Below, one piece after another: positions 1 through 20,100 of a stretch of DNA of 64,000 nt; within the stretch, counting starts at the first letter, position 1; every line of letters begins with the position of its first letter. The notes under the pieces are model-generated. The model was not told the origin of the DNA and did no database searches. It was given only the letters and a program-made list of their open reading frames with translations. The translations under genes and the position numbers were made by a program. The stretch spans positions 19,381,341-19,445,340 of the forward strand of contig CM068583.1 in NCBI GenBank assembly GCA_035048485.1. Reading direction: 5' to 3'. This stretch comes from Pteria penguin. Its lineage: Eukaryota > Mollusca > Bivalvia > Pterioida > Pteriidae.

Positions 1-120
1 TCCAGTATAAAAGTTCGTTCTTTCTTAATCCCCACATGCTTTTGTTATATATCAAAATATCAATACTACAGATAGTAATTCAGCAAACAATTCAGAAAAT
101 AATACTGAGAGATGTATTAC

Positions 121-6991
<6,871 letters not shown>

Positions 6992-7657
6992 TTTCAGTTT
7001 TACTTCTCGAGTCAACCTTTCATTTCAAAATGGCGGACTTCTTCTTTTCAAACACTGTGCTTACTCCAAAGCTACAATGCTTCAACTGAAGAAAAACCTC
7101 TGTTTATATAGACTTTTTCGTCTACGGGGTTTACACATTTCAATTCAAAATTTAATCTTCTTCAAATAAATGTTTACATTGAATGCCAATCGACCTAGTC
7201 TGGACTTTCAAGTGTTTGATTGACGCGGATTAGTAAGGAACGGTTTCAAGAAATTATACTGAAACGTAAAAAAAATTCACAGTATCAGTAATTATATTGC
7301 GTCTATGAAGAAAAAAAAAATAAAGTTTTACAATATTTATAATGGATGACTATTTTCATATTCAAATCATGCGTCAAAATGATTCGAATACATTTGTTTT
7401 GTTATCTTCTACATAAAACTTTATCATTTTCCCCGAAAATAAAGAATTGTTGAGGCTAATTTATTTTAGTTAAAAACTATTCGAGCACTTTCGTATAAAT
7501 AATTTTCCCTTTTCCTCGGACATATACCATATTTGTTAACAGAGACGATTTTAAGGGGGGCACACGCAGGTCATATGTAACCCCCTGTTATTTCCAACGA
7601 AACTAGATTTATTTTGAACCAAGTTGTTACCCGCGCCTGTAAACCGGTGTACCACGC

Positions 7658-7848
7658 CAATAGACCATATTCCGATTTTGATAATTGCTGTCTTTTTGTC
7701 CGAGCTGATACATTTTGGCGTTGTTTTTCATAGTGACGTCATAACGCATGACATAGATTCATTATAACGTCACTATGAAAAACAACGCCAAAAGGTATTA
7801 GCTCGGACAAAAAGACAGCAATTATCAATATCGGAATATGGTCTATTG
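7658..7848. mobile_element. Near-perfect palindromic MITE upstream of POLR2A
   Basis: Two arms of about 86-88 bp are inverted copies with only a few mismatches. The left arm starts caatagaccatattccgat and the right arm ends in the complement, atcggaatatggtctattg. They are separated by a short loop around gcatgacatagattc. The arms include agtgacgtcata on one side, so a consensus CRE (TGACGTCA, 7734-7741) lies about 745 bp upstream of the POLR2A start. It has no coding capacity. The structure is a classic foldback MITE. Confidence 0.8.
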
Positions 7849-9449
7849 AGTGACATTTAATTGTTACTTCAATTGACCGTCCTAAGTCGGTATCGTAACC
7901 GCAACACAATCGAATATTTTTGTAATGTTGTCCGTGTATATTCTACTATTGTCATTTTTGTGTGCATGTCCTTGGTGATTTGTGTCATACAGTTTTGTCA
8001 GATGTTTTCTGTTTTCTCCTAGAAATCTGTCAAATTCCCTCGCATGTAGTTGTCATGTAAACAATTCCCAAATATCAGACCCAAGCACAAATCTCATGTT
8101 TGGGTTTGTCATTACGGACTAGTTATCATACTACATTTAAAAGTTAATTATACAAGAAAAAATATGTAAAAGTAAAATTTAACAGAGACATAGACTACTT
8201 TTCACGACTAGAACAGCGGCGATTCCAATTTAATTAAAATTCGATCTTTATTTTGCTCCCGTACTGCGTGTCACATAAAAGATTGCGGCGAATCCAGAGC
8301 CCTCTTTTCCACGATCGATTCTGACAGAAAATGGGCCAAAATACAGAGATTTTGGTAAAATTTTGGGTCACTGCCGGGTAGTGGATGGGCGCCACTCCCC
8401 TCCCCCTAAATCCGCTACGGATGTAAGTAGTCTGTCTCTGAATTTAAGTACATTAATCTTTCCAATACATGTCTCTGATAGATTAAATGGGCTGTTTTGG
8501 TAGTAAAATTGGGCTGTTTTAGATTTGGGTCGTTTTGGTCCGTGTCGTTTTGGATTCGGGTCGTTTTGACTAAGACTCGTTCTCAGTCTAAACTTTGGGT
8601 GGTCTATGTCTCTGTTAAAACAAGGACTTATATAAACAATGTTGTTTATAAGTCCTTGGTTAAAACAATGTTTGCATGTTTTCCAGTCAAATCATGATTA
8701 CTGTACTTGAACCCGATAAATTAATGTTATATTGAATACAATAAAGAAAAAGAATTGTAATCGTGTTAATGAAAATGGGTAGAATGTGCATATAGATCGA
8801 ATTTTTCTTAGTGATATGGCTAATAAAATTACAGAGTTATCCACCTTGTCTGTTGACAGGTGCGTGCGCATTGCAATAATTTCATTTGCCTAAAGAACGT
8901 TGAGAAGTAGAAATAAAGAAGGTATGGATTTATAATTTATATTTCAATTTTATTAAAAGGATGTCACTTTGAGTATCTATCATTGTGTATATATTGAAGC
9001 CATTGCAACGAAGGTTACTGATAGACGAAGATAAAATTTCAGTAAAAGAAGGGGTGTCGTTTGATCACACAGAACTTTATTACAGAATTTCACTCTTCAG
9101 AAGTCATTAAATAATATGGCCAGTGACAGTGTGATCATAATCTACACCACAGAGACATTTAACATTAACATTTGATAATGTTGGTCTGGAATAAAAGCAT
9201 TGATTAATGATTTGATTATGCTTGTCCATTTGTCCATCAACATTTTAGTTCTTTGGTGACTTCTGCCACATAACTGAGCCAGTAACTCCTCTTTTTTCTT
9301 TCAATGACTTCATTTCACATTTGGCATTTGTAGTGTTTAGTCATATGGGGATTTTTCAAGGCTGTTTTGGGGGTCTCTTATCAGCCTCATTCCAAATGCA
9401 TAGATGACCAATGTTTTCCCCCAAAATGCATGAAATTTCCCAATTTACA

Positions 9450-9715
9450 TTGATTGATTTTAGTTTTTTAATGTCACGCCATGAATATTTCACGTAAATG
9501 GTGACGGCATCTGCCTGATGCGGGGCATACAAATTTTGACCTTTGCAACAAACCCACCCAAAGCAGTGAGGAATCTTTAACATGCCATGCATACCACGAC
9601 ACAGGGCCTCGGTTTTTACTGTCTCATCCGAAAGACAGGACACCGGCATGACCAGAGGGCGACTTGAACCCCGGCCTCCCGATCAGGAGCGCAATACCAC
9701 TAGGCCATGCCAGCT
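9450..9715 (-). mobile_element. tRNA-derived SINE, antisense copy
   Basis: Read on the minus strand it starts agctggcatggcctagtggt (box A region). It continues with a box-B-like ggttcaagtcgc and cggtgtcctgtctttcggatgagac, and ends tgacattaaaaaactaaaatc. It is the same family as 11821-12082 and 28905-29182. Confidence 0.85.
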
Positions 9716-10929
9716 TTCCCAATTTAGAACCCCAACAATGATCTCAAAGTACATATTAAAGATGTGAATATATCAATTATTTTGCAATGAATAATAGCAG
9801 TGAAACCCTGAATTTAGAACAGTTGATTGATGGTGACACAAGTGACATGATATGAGAAAGCAGAAATGTAACCAAACATGGAAATTTGAATATCTAGACT
9901 CCAAGCAATGATAACTTTCCATAACAGCAAGTATTATGTGAAAAAATCTTCAAGATAGACTCCTTTACTAACAAATATCTGTCTCATTCAGAATCAGAAC
10001 CAAGTAGGTCGAATACATGTAGTACTACATGTAAACAAGGAGGGGGTGGGGATTTAGAATTTCTTTCATCCAAATCTGCTGCTGGCAATAAGCATAGTAG
10101 TGGTAATTCAAGTGTTATTCCCCCCACCACATGCCTTCAAAACAGCAGCTCATCTGATTCAGAACAAATTCCTGTTCTGGCTGTTAAAAAGTTCTGTTAT
10201 TTTAAGTATGAATGAGAATATAGATGGCTGTTTAACTTGGTAACCCACCAATTTTGTAGCAGATTTAAATTGTTTGAATAACATTGTTTAAAAGAAGAAA
10301 AAACTGAAAATTCCCACTTTCATTAAAATGCTGCAGATTTTCCCAATTTCATCGGATTCTGGACCCTATGTAGAATACTCCGAAAAATCCCTGTTTTAAG
10401 AACTCTGCACAGTGTCTTCTTCTTACATTAGATGTACGTAAACCATGATGAGGTGTATTGAGTGACATTTTCAACTTTGAAAATTGAAATTGAAAATAAA
10501 GATTATTTTAACTCTGTCAGTGATCTCAAAGAACAAGGAGGAGCAAACCTGCTTCAAACATACAAAGACGTGTCCATTGATTGTCACCTTCAAGTTTAAT
10601 GTACCTTGTCATTAATTATATGTACTGAATGACATTTTCAACCTTGACATTTGATTTTGAACTTGAAATTTTAGCTGTTGTGTTTAATTCTGTTTTTTGA
10701 TCTGGAAGAAAAATGTGGAGTACATCTGCTGCCGATAACTTCATATGTGAAAAGACTGCAGGGGTGATTTATTACCTGTTAACTTCAAGTTACAGACTTC
10801 TTGAAAACTTTTGAAACTTGTCAGACCGAAGTTTTTTCGCAATATTTGGAGTAGGAAATGAAAAAATATGAAAATAAACACCAGCTGAATTCAATTGAAT
10901 TTAATTAATCATATTCAATTTCCATTTCA

Positions 10930-11180
10930 CATTCTTTAACTATTTGTTCCATTGTCTGTCGTTTTCATCTTCAGATTGTTCATCATCACTTTCACTGTCA
11001 TCTTCCTCAACATCACTCATATCTTCCTCTATAGTCTGTGTCTCACTTTCATCCATACCCTTCTCTCCATTGACTCCCTGTCAGCTCCCTCTTGTATGTC
11101 ATCTGCAACTTTAACTCTTTCAACATTTCAACACATTCAACATCTTCAACTATTTCAACATCTTCAACTCTTTCATCTCA
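10930..11180 (-). pseudogene. Acidic coding-like remnant, unrecognised
   Basis: On the minus strand one frame reads MDESETQTIEEDMSDVEEDD then SESDDEQSEDENDRQWNK and a stop, a very acidic tail. Immediately upstream, a second frame carries repeated glutamate-valine codons (EDVEIVEDVECVE), separated from the first by one frame change. This could be the last exon of an unknown gene, a pseudogene, or chance open frame over a ttcaacatc-type repeat at 11110-11180. I cannot find a partner exon with confidence and do not recognise the family. Confidence 0.25.
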
Positions 11181-11820
11181 CTCTCAACAACTCTGTCATT
11201 TTGGAATGTGTATTTGTGTTTTTGGCTCAGCTTCCCTGAAGCCACATACTTTGTAGGCTAGGAGGCTGCCATTTTGACCTTCATGTGATACACAATTCTT
11301 AATAATGAAGATGCTTAAATCTGATCAGGGTATTAAGACTCGCTTAAAGCAATCGTATGATCAGGACGGATTGAATTGTATTAGTTCGGGTCAGAAAGGT
11401 GTACAGTATAGAATTCGGATATATATCGTATCGGACATTTCATTTGGACCGACAAGATGATGATTTCTATCAGACTTTTGAATTTTTTATCTGCAAAACA
11501 GACCGTTTTCAGGAACTCTGAAGTTAACCTTTATCTTGATTAAATATATTAAATGACATCTTTAGAATTGACATTGAAATTTTAGCAATTGTGATCTGGT
11601 AGAAAAATATGGAGTTTATCTGACGTTGCTAACTTCATGTGTCAGAATACTGTTACTTTGACCTTAATGAGATCTATTGAATGACTTCAGTAACCTTATC
11701 ATTTGACATTTAACTTAGAAATTGGAATTTTAGATGAAATTGTGTTTAATTCTATCAGTGATCTGGAAGAACAAAGAGGTGTACAACAGTACATGTATAT
11801 TTGTTTACTTTACATGGAAA

Positions 11821-12082
11821 GCCGGCGTGGCCTAGTGGTATTGCGTCGGACTCCTGATCGGGAGGCCGGGGTTCGAGTCCCGCTCTGGTCATGCCGGTGT
11901 CCTGTCTTTCGGATGAGAGAGTAAAAACCGAGGCCCCGTGTCGTGGTATGATGGCACGTTAAAAATCCCTCACTGCTTCGGGTGGGTCCGTTGCAAAGGT
12001 CAAAATTTGTATGCTCCGCATCAGGCAGATGCCGTCACCATATACGTGAAATATTCGTGGTGTGACGTAAAACAATAATCAA
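11821..12082 (+). mobile_element. tRNA-derived SINE, best-preserved copy
   Basis: The head is tRNA-like. It contains box A tggcctagtgg, an anticodon-arm-like segment and box B ggttcgagtcc. It is followed by a conserved central block gtctttcggatgaga...taaaaaccgaggcc and ggcacgttaaaaatcc, and a 3' part caggcagatgccgtcacc...gtgacgtaaaacaataatc. The central block is of the kind shared by widely distributed invertebrate SINE superfamilies. The RNA is presumably mobilised by a LINE in trans. It is not counted as a functional tRNA gene. Confidence 0.9.
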
Positions 12083-12529
12083 TTACTTCACATGTAAAAA
12101 GACTTTTATCAGTTGAATGTCCCTTTTGAACAATTTTCCTTGCACTATATGTTTTACTTGGAAATTTCTATAGTCAATTTAACTATACCATAGTTACATG
12201 TAATTTAAAATAAAATGGGATCCAGAACAGGACAGGATACAAATGCATGAGTAATTGTGTTTAGAATGAATAATTTTTTGTATTAAATTCAACTGACAAA
12301 TGAGTACATTATCTGAGTTCTTTAATATTGAGATGATCTGAATAGGGAATATACAACGGAGTATTAACTCTATAATGAAATTTCTATGGGTCATGCAGAC
12401 TTGTAAGATATAATATTCATGGTCCTACATCAATTTTCATAACTTCACACTGAACAGGAACCCTATCATTAAAACTCGATCTATCACACTCCTCAGTTTT
12501 ATCACGTTCGCTGATTGGTTGGTTAATTT

Positions 12530-12705
12530 ATTGGTGTTTTACGTCGCTTTCAACAATATTTCAGTTATATCGCTACATGGAAGCAGGAGGTTACCAACCT
12601 TTTGAACATAGTGGCGCAACCCGGGAATCGAACCCGGATCGTCAGCGCCGTAAGCCAAGCGCTTAACCACTACACCAAGCCTGTCCTCATGTTGGCTGAA
12701 ATAGT
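12530..12705 (-). mobile_element. tRNA-derived SINE, second family
   Basis: On the minus strand the head reads aggcttggtgtagtggttaa (box A) and then gggttcgattcccgggttgc (box B). It is followed by a short body and the tail gacgtaaaacaccaataaat. Head and body differ from the 11821-type SINE, so it is a separate family; only the gacgtaaaaca tail is shared. Confidence 0.75.
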
Positions 12706-13235
12706 TCATCTCAGATTGATCTTTGACACAGACCAATCAGTGTCGGCCGTGTGAAGCTGGCCAGTTCCTTTATTCCGATGATCACTGTGTATAATAATTT
12801 GAATTTGAAACCACAAATTATGTACAAATTGCCAAAGGAATAGGTTTTCAAGGCGTGCTGCTGTGAGATATGGGCGCAGCCATATTTGTTTATATAAATT
12901 GACAGGGAATTCTTTCCCTGGCAAGCTTCGTGCAGCGGACGCTGATTGGTCAGTGTCAGAGGTCAATCTGAGATGAAATGCTATGGAGTTTATTGAGATC
13001 TACATGTACCACAGCGAATATGATAAACTAAAGAGCATGATAGATCAAGATTTAATGAGATTACAAGAAACCCATCTTCCCAAGACAGGGTTTGAAGAAT
13101 GAATCACAAGCGCTTAGCTTGTGATGATGCAAGAAAGCAAGACAGCTTTGCTCCCAGATTCAAAGCAGGAATGAGGAAGGGGAGATTATAATGCATAATG
13201 AAGAGGGAAAAGAACTACAGTAGTGTCCTTTTAAT

Positions 13236-13559
13236 TTAATTAGTTGTGAGATGATATTTCATTCGACATGTGTACAAGGAAAGTATAATTGTCCATTGCC
13301 CACTGGCAAAAATATTACGATTAGTTCTGGACAAATTGACTTGACTTCCTTGATTTTTGCCCTCTCCTCTCCCATGAACACTTTTCTGGGTGATCCTCCT
13401 CAGTTTGGCCCATGTCATGCCAGCTACCTTTGCCTCTGAGTCTTCTGCATCAAGTAGAAGAGTTGTCATGCTATATTCATAAGCTTTACTGCCAATACTG
13501 GAGAAGATACTTCCTCGGCCATGTGGTTCATTGAAGATATCGTTACAGTTTGTAACAGG
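13236..13559 (-). other. Unassigned 107-codon open frame
   Basis: This frame is open from an in-frame stop at 13562 to a stop at 13236. It includes GSIFSSIGSKAYEYSMTTLL and AEDSEAKVAGMTWAKLRRIT. Composition is protein-like rather than low-complexity, but there is no good initiation context and no clear splice sites. I do not recognise it. It may be a decayed exon of a gene once lying between POLR2A and PARG, or chance. Confidence 0.25.
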
Positions 13560-14329
13560 CTATTTTTTTTTTTAAGTGAGTGGATTGTTAGCTTACTGAA
13601 CAAATGAACTCCGACCTGGAGGACCACGATATGTCAATCAAAAATGTGTTCTTGTCATATATGATATAATAATAAATTAACGTAAGCAATGACAAGAACA
13701 CATACATGAGTGACATAGATTTTTTAAAATATCAACTGGAAGGGGTGTCTCGGCCCCCAGTAAAAGGACCAAATACTGATAACTGAAGATGTAAACAAAC
13801 AGACTTATGTGTTGAAGGGGAAAATCATCACTTCCCACAAAATGACTTGAGGTACAAAAAAAATTACATTATGACGTCTGATATTTCACAGGAAATGTAA
13901 CTATTTTCCACTCAAAACATCAATCCCACAGTTAACATGAAATGGCCCATATCATTAGAATTAAGAAAAAAAAAATGTAGTCATCACTTCTCAACAGATA
14001 GTTTAAAATCTGTGCCATCTTGATTTTTTGTGTTTTTTTCTGGGCCCCCAATTTTTGTTCTGGACTCCTTAATTTTTAAAGCTTGGGGCCAAGTTGGCCC
14101 CGATGTTAATTTTGTATAGGTATGTCCCTGCAGGGGCCAAAGCCCAAGCTCACACAGCTTTTGGGGTCATTGAAGAACACAAGCCCTCCGACCACATCAT
14201 GACAACACGCCATCAGGACAGATTCCTTGGCAATTATAAATCTTGGACAACTTTTCAAATAAATATGATAATTCTAATTTTCGAATATGAGTTATTTCAA
14301 AAATTGAAAAAGTAGAAAAATATTGATGC

Positions 14330-14411
14330 TAATAGATCAAGATATTTGTTTCAATCTGGTAAGTTTCACATAATAGATCAAGATATTTGTTTCAATCTGG
14401 TAAGTTTCACA
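14330..14411. repeat. Perfect 41-bp tandem duplication
   Basis: Two identical 41-bp units run head to tail. Each starts taatagatcaagatatttg and ends gtaagtttcaca. Exact identity in non-coding DNA indicates a recent duplication, or an assembly or slippage artefact. Confidence 0.9.
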
Positions 14412-15907
14412 TATGCTGGCATGTGAAGTATTGTAAATACTGCTTTGGCAGTTACCTTATGAACAAAAAGAAGTCTCCGTTTTATGTCATAGCATGATGA
14501 CAAAAGTAACACATTGTCTTTCTGTCTGCTTAGAAATTTAAAATTCTGTGAGTGCTTTTGCAGGTTCGCAGGTTGGAACTACATGTACATGTAAATTCTA
14601 GTTTTAGAAAAAATAGTCTACCTTTACATGTATAAGTAAATGTCATTTCTGTGTCACTAGTCCGTAAACAAATATAGAAAATTGCAGCCTTTTGTACTAA
14701 GTGTACTATTTCAGAAACCTTAAATGAGTGATCTTTGAATGGTAATTGAGTGGAATTTAACTATGAATTTTTTATTTTAGTGGAAAAATTACAAAATTTT
14801 GATATGTGTTTCTTAAATATCACTGTAAACACAATGTACATTTGCATCGGTATTATGATGAAACCGTGCAACAGACAGTGATGTCACCATGATAGCTTGG
14901 TGTGGCACAAAACAATGAAACAAACGAAAGCAGCATCATTCGATACCTCTATTAATAAATTACCTGGTTTGACTTCCTAATGAACTCATCATGTAATAAA
15001 AATTTCAATGGAAATAAATGTTCCTGTCCACGCTAATTATACAGGACTCTTTAATATATACCGACACACCATGCGAGTAACAGCTTAGTCTTGATAAATA
15101 TTTAATTAATTATCATCTGACATGTATACTATTAATACAGGTAATTTGTCATGATCATTAGCACTGTATTTATTGTAGACACAGGACAGGCCAGTGAATC
15201 ATTCAAGTGACTAAGTCAGTCCTGTGGTACAGGTAGGTCCAATACACTATCTACTGGTATAGCTGTACATCAGTGAATTAAGGTTATTGATAATATTACT
15301 ATCATTATGGTGATAAAAAGTTATTTTTGTCAGAAGAATTTCCGACAGTATTTATGTATATACATATCTGTAGGACATCAGGTAACTATTGTAGTATAGA
15401 TATTCATGATGAATTGTTAAAGGCTTAGAATAATCATGAACAATGTCTCTGCTTTTGTACATGAAAAGAAAAAAATCAATTGGGAATTTTTCTTGTTTTT
15501 CATCAGTTTTTTTTATTGGAAGTAAACAGAATGCAAATCATCAATGACATTGTAGGTTTCCTGAATTCCTGACGCAGTTTTACCTGTCATGCTTTGTTAG
15601 AGATTCTAAATTTATACATTTTAAGGAATTGAAGCTTGCAATTTATAGCAAGAATTTACTTTGAATGTTACACAAACAGCTGTCTACATTATGTTAAATA
15701 TCAGGAAATAAAAAAATTATAAAAAATGGATTCCTGGAATGGCAAATGCTTTGGGATTGAGAATTAAGTAAATGTATTTGAAATACATGAAATACCAAAC
15801 TACGTGTTGAGGATTGCAGGGATTTTAAAAGATTGAAAAGGAACCTCTTCATTAAGGTTGTAATGGTATACTGCGAAATGATAAATCTCGATACAGAGGT
15901 TATGATA

Positions 15908-16292
15908 CAATCTGATTAAAACCACATCTTTATTCGGCTTCTCTATATGTCCCATTGTGGATAAAGATCTGGCGAAAATCCGTAAGGGGTCATGTATTTG
16001 ATGAACTCTGATTTTCAGCCAATCAGTGGATCGGCTACAAATTCCTAGGAATGAAATTGACATCCCCAGAATGTGTAACCTACAAGGTAGTTTTTGAAAT
16101 ATGTTTGTTATATATTGCCGCACTTGCACATGCCTAGTTGAGTCATTGATTGGCCATGAGAAATAACGGTGTCGGTGACTAGAACGTATTCCGAGTTCAC
16201 CAGAACATGACCTCTTACACAGTTTCACCAGATCTTTATCCGCAATGGGACAAGTAGATTAGCAGAATAAAGATTTGGTTTTAATCAGATTG
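15908..16292. mobile_element. MITE family A, copy 1, with TGATA target duplication
   Basis: The left end caatctgattaaaacc and right end ggttttaatcagattg are inverted. The similarity continues inward (tctttattcggctt, gtcccattgtggataaagatctgg and the complement of each). The element is flanked on both sides by tgata (15903-15907 and 16293-16297), consistent with a 5-bp target-site duplication. A second copy lies at 21826-21997. Confidence 0.8.
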
Positions 16293-16739
16293 TGATACAT
16301 TACATAGTATAGGAAGTTCAAGTGATACAGCAACAATACTACAATCCCTCACTTCGTAAAAATCTGTAACAGTTTTTATGATATACATGTATATAAATGT
16401 TTTAAACAGAATTAATTGAAAAATTATTTTGGGATACCTCATGAAACCATTGCATATTCGTGTTTGCAAATTACAAATGTATCATGATACATTTTGTTAA
16501 GTGACAAGCTGTATTATCACATCTCTACTCTTTAAGTTTTACCTGAAGTTTTATTGGTTGTGGTTGTTAAAAATACATTTCCAAACATTAAGATCTTTCA
16601 ATTTATAAAGCAAAAATTCATTTTGATGTTACACACTCAAGTGTTTTAGATTATGTTGCTATAGATTAGGAAATAGAAATAAACACTGGATTTCTGCATT
16701 GTAAAATACTTTTGGCAGTAAACATCAATATTGGTTTTA

Positions 16740-17066
16740 ACTTTTGAATCATAAGAGGTAGGGCTTTCATATTTCAGATGCATATTCCTTGTGACAAGAC
16801 CGTTCCATCTGCACCATAATTTTCGTGAGCTTGATTGTGACCTTTAACCTACATTTCAAAAACTTTAACATTTGTTATAAATTGATTAGTAAAAGATAGG
16901 TCTTTCAGGCTTAAGATGCATATTCCTTGTGACAATACCTTTTCGTCTATACAATAATTTTAGACATCATGATCTTGACTTTGACCTACATTTAAAAAAT
17001 TTGCCTTACTTTGTTGCAGCCGGGGACATTTGTGTTTCACAAACACATTTTGTTTCTCTTTGAATT
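16740..17066 (+). repeat. Molluscan dispersed repeat abutting the PARG leader
   Basis: This non-coding stretch has repeated 'gaccttgacct'-like and 'cttttgaatcataagaggta' phrases. It ends with gccggggacatttgtgtttc and acaaacaca. The same phrases recur at about 27280-27590 and 31620-31882. It ends about 55 bp before the PARG start codon, so the PARG leader or proximal promoter lies next to or within repeat-derived DNA. Confidence 0.55.
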
Positions 17067-17119
17067 TTAGCATGTGTGGAAAAAGACACATACAGGGCAA
17101 AAACTCTGTCAATTAGAGA

Positions 17120-20100
17120 ATGAACAAAGACCAGGAGTATGTGGAATTTCCATGTCAGAAAACCTCCTGGATACAAGTCTGTAACTTGTTAGAAGGCCTA
17201 AAAGATGTTGCGCAACAGCCTAATTCTGATTTGCAAAAGTTCTGTACCCATCATCAACGTATTGTAGACATCAACAATGGCTTTATTGACCCAGATGATG
17301 TCGCATATAATCAGACCACATTGTATGGCTTGGGACAGTTTCTGGAGAATAAAGCCTCCCCTGAGGAAAGGAGACGCTTCCTACAGTCTACTCTTCCTGC
17401 TATCATTGACTTAGTTTTGGAAATTCCAAATCTTATACCTCCGGAGGGAGTTCCCATTGTCTCACAACAATGTGGTAAGCAATTAACTTATAAATCATTT
17501 AAACGTTTGAGTGCTGGATTAATAAAGATGTTAATGCACAGAAACATAAAAAAGAAATGGGCTACAAAAAATACATTCGATGAATAGATGGATGCAATTA
17601 TCTAAATTTCAACTGTAGTGAAACATTTTATTAATAAATTGAGCCACTGTTACTCAATTGGTAACTTGTGACTGAGAGATCCAAGCTTTCAAGTCCCCAC
17701 GACAGCTTGTCAATGTCCTTTTTTTTCGTTTTTTTTGGATGTGGTCCCATGTCACAGTAGATGTGGCACTTAAAAGGTCCTTCACTGCTTGGCTTGAGGT
17801 TGTCCATTGCATAAGTCTAAACTTGTAAACAAGAATCAATCAGAAATTATTTATAATTCGGTTTTAGTCCTTCTTTTTCAATAACATAAGTATAGCTGAT
17901 GATATTATTTTTGGCTGTATGTCAAAGTGAACTGTTATGTTTAGATTTTCCGTGTCATGCAGCAGCTAATTATATTTTGATGAGTTCATGTGATTGCCTG
18001 TCAGTCAGCTTGTTATAAACATTTGTAGGATTAGTCTATACTGAAAGTTAATCAAAGTCTCATTTGATCAGGTACATGATTGAATTGTGCATAAGCATAG
18101 AAGAGTCTTGTTCAGTTTTATAAACTTAGGCACAGTGACACATGTCTAAAGTTAGTGTTAGTAAACAATATGACTGGTAGAGCTTCAGATTTGTAAGAAT
18201 AAGAGACAAGGTTTAATAAGATTTACACTACTGTTACCAGTAATTTCATTTTTTTTTTTGTAGCTGCAGATTTGGAATTGAACCGTCCCTTTGTGGCCTG
18301 TATTTTAGCATGTGCTTTCTTGTGCCTATTTGAAGAAAGAAAAAAACCCTGGAAATCTAAAGATTGCAAATTGAATGTTATCAACTTTTCTAATTTTTAC
18401 AAACACTTGCCAAGGTAGGAATATTCTGCTAAAGTTCTTTTCCCCTATCATTTATTCATAAAAATCTCAATAATTAAAAATGAGAAGTGATCATGGAGTT
18501 TACTGTCACAGTAATAGCTGGCAAAATTTAAATGTAATTGCTTATCACAGTAACTGGACGAAGAGTTGATCATGAACTCAATTTCATATTGTAGTGCTGA
18601 CATAAAACTTTTGTTATTATTGCATCTAGGGTTAGATTAAGTACGTTAAAACTATTTTCAGCCCACCACAAAATGCCAAATTACGTTGCATCCTTGAGTA
18701 TTTTGATGAAATCTCAGATAGAGGGTATGACCTTCATGGAAACATTCGCTTCATACGTCAGGTAGTTAATATTGATTACCAAATTTATCTGATTTTTATA
18801 AATACTCTATTCAAGTTTTCAAATGGATATCATGTAAGGAAGTGGTTGAATATTTAATTATTAAGCACAGATGATCACCATTTCAGTGGTGGACACTACA
18901 TATCATGTTATTGTCAGATTTTTACCTCGTCCCTATTGATAGATGTTTTTTTCTTTCACTTTGATTTGAATCCAGGTAGCCTTCTATCTTTTTGTTAGTG
19001 AAACTGATTATTGTTGACAAAATAGGATTTGAAAACCAAGTAAAATAATTTACAAATTTTGAGTAGTAAGTGTACCAAAGAGATAATTTCATTCTTTTCA
19101 ATTTTTTGAAAGGTAATTCCGCGAAGCGAGCAGCCATCATTAGACTCCTGGTTGAATTGCGAGATAGAGTTATGTCCCCTAATCGCACATCACGAAGGGT
19201 GTATTGAGAATGCTTGCCCAGATGCTATAGAGGTACAAGTTCTATTGATGTTCTATGTATTGACGAAATATTAGGAAAATTTCATTTTAAAGTGAGTCAA
19301 GACATATTTCATGAAACACATATTTCAGTGATTAATGTGATATGGCTTGCAATATATTATGTTAGACTTAGAAGTGATTCTAGATTTTCATGTTATGTTC
19401 TTTCGCGAGGCATTTTTCCGTGAGGTCTAAAGTCTACCAAGATTAAATCGGTACTAAGTTGTAATTTTTGGAAGTCTCATACTCAGACTGTTGCTGTTTA
19501 GTAGGAAAAAACCTGATGCAAGTCCTGCAGGCTTTTCCATAAGTGTTTTACTTATGGATTCCTTATGTAAATCCATAAGTCATTTTCAAAAATGTAAGGA
19601 AAGTCCTTGAAGAGCTACGACAGCTTTCCTTAAAGATAAAGAATTTCCGTAAGGAAATTTTACTTACAATCTTTAGTGAAAATGAGGATTTAATTTGTAT
19701 GTACATAAAATAAATTACATATAATTCTTTGTGAAAATGCCTACTGGATTTAATCAATCTTTACGTTGTGGAGATGAATTTAACTTCTTCTTCTCTTGGG
19801 TGCTTTTTTGTGATAATATATATATGTATATATATATATTTATATATGTATTGTATCAGCAAAGATGTGAGCAGCGTATGGAATTGTGTATAATTCCATT
19901 CCTAATATAGTGGTGATCTCATCCAATATTATAACAATACAATCTAATTAAAGTCAGATCTCTACTTCATTAGTTATCGGTTTTGTCACAATAACTATAG
20001 TTTGTATTTTGTATAGATTGGCAAAAGAACACAGGCGTCATTGTAAGAAATACTGTCTCAAGTGACAGATATGAAAATGTGTTTTATTTTGTCTTGCATT

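Larger units (their letters stand above)
6992..17119. other. Intergenic interval between divergent POLR2A and PARG
   Basis: About 10 kb holding the two promoters and many repeats, with no gene I can name. Features listed separately are the palindrome at 7658-7848, SINEs at 9450-9715, 11821-12082 and 12530-12705, two open stretches on the minus strand (13236-13559 and about 10930-11180), a 41-bp tandem duplication at 14330, a MITE at 15908-16292 and a molluscan repeat at 16740-17066. A small hairpin (caaggacttatataaacaa and its complement) sits at about 8621-8660. Segments around 8370-8420 are remnants of a repeat ending in a 'gccactcccc' type motif. Confidence 0.6.

Noticed and set aside
11821..11892. 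Possible functional tRNA gene
   Set aside because: Box A and B are present, but the sequence continues into the conserved SINE body and the acceptor stem does not pair; a SINE head.
12600..12700. Possible tRNA gene on the minus strand
   Set aside because: Head of another SINE family with a body and gacgtaaaacaccaataaat tail; not an independent tRNA.
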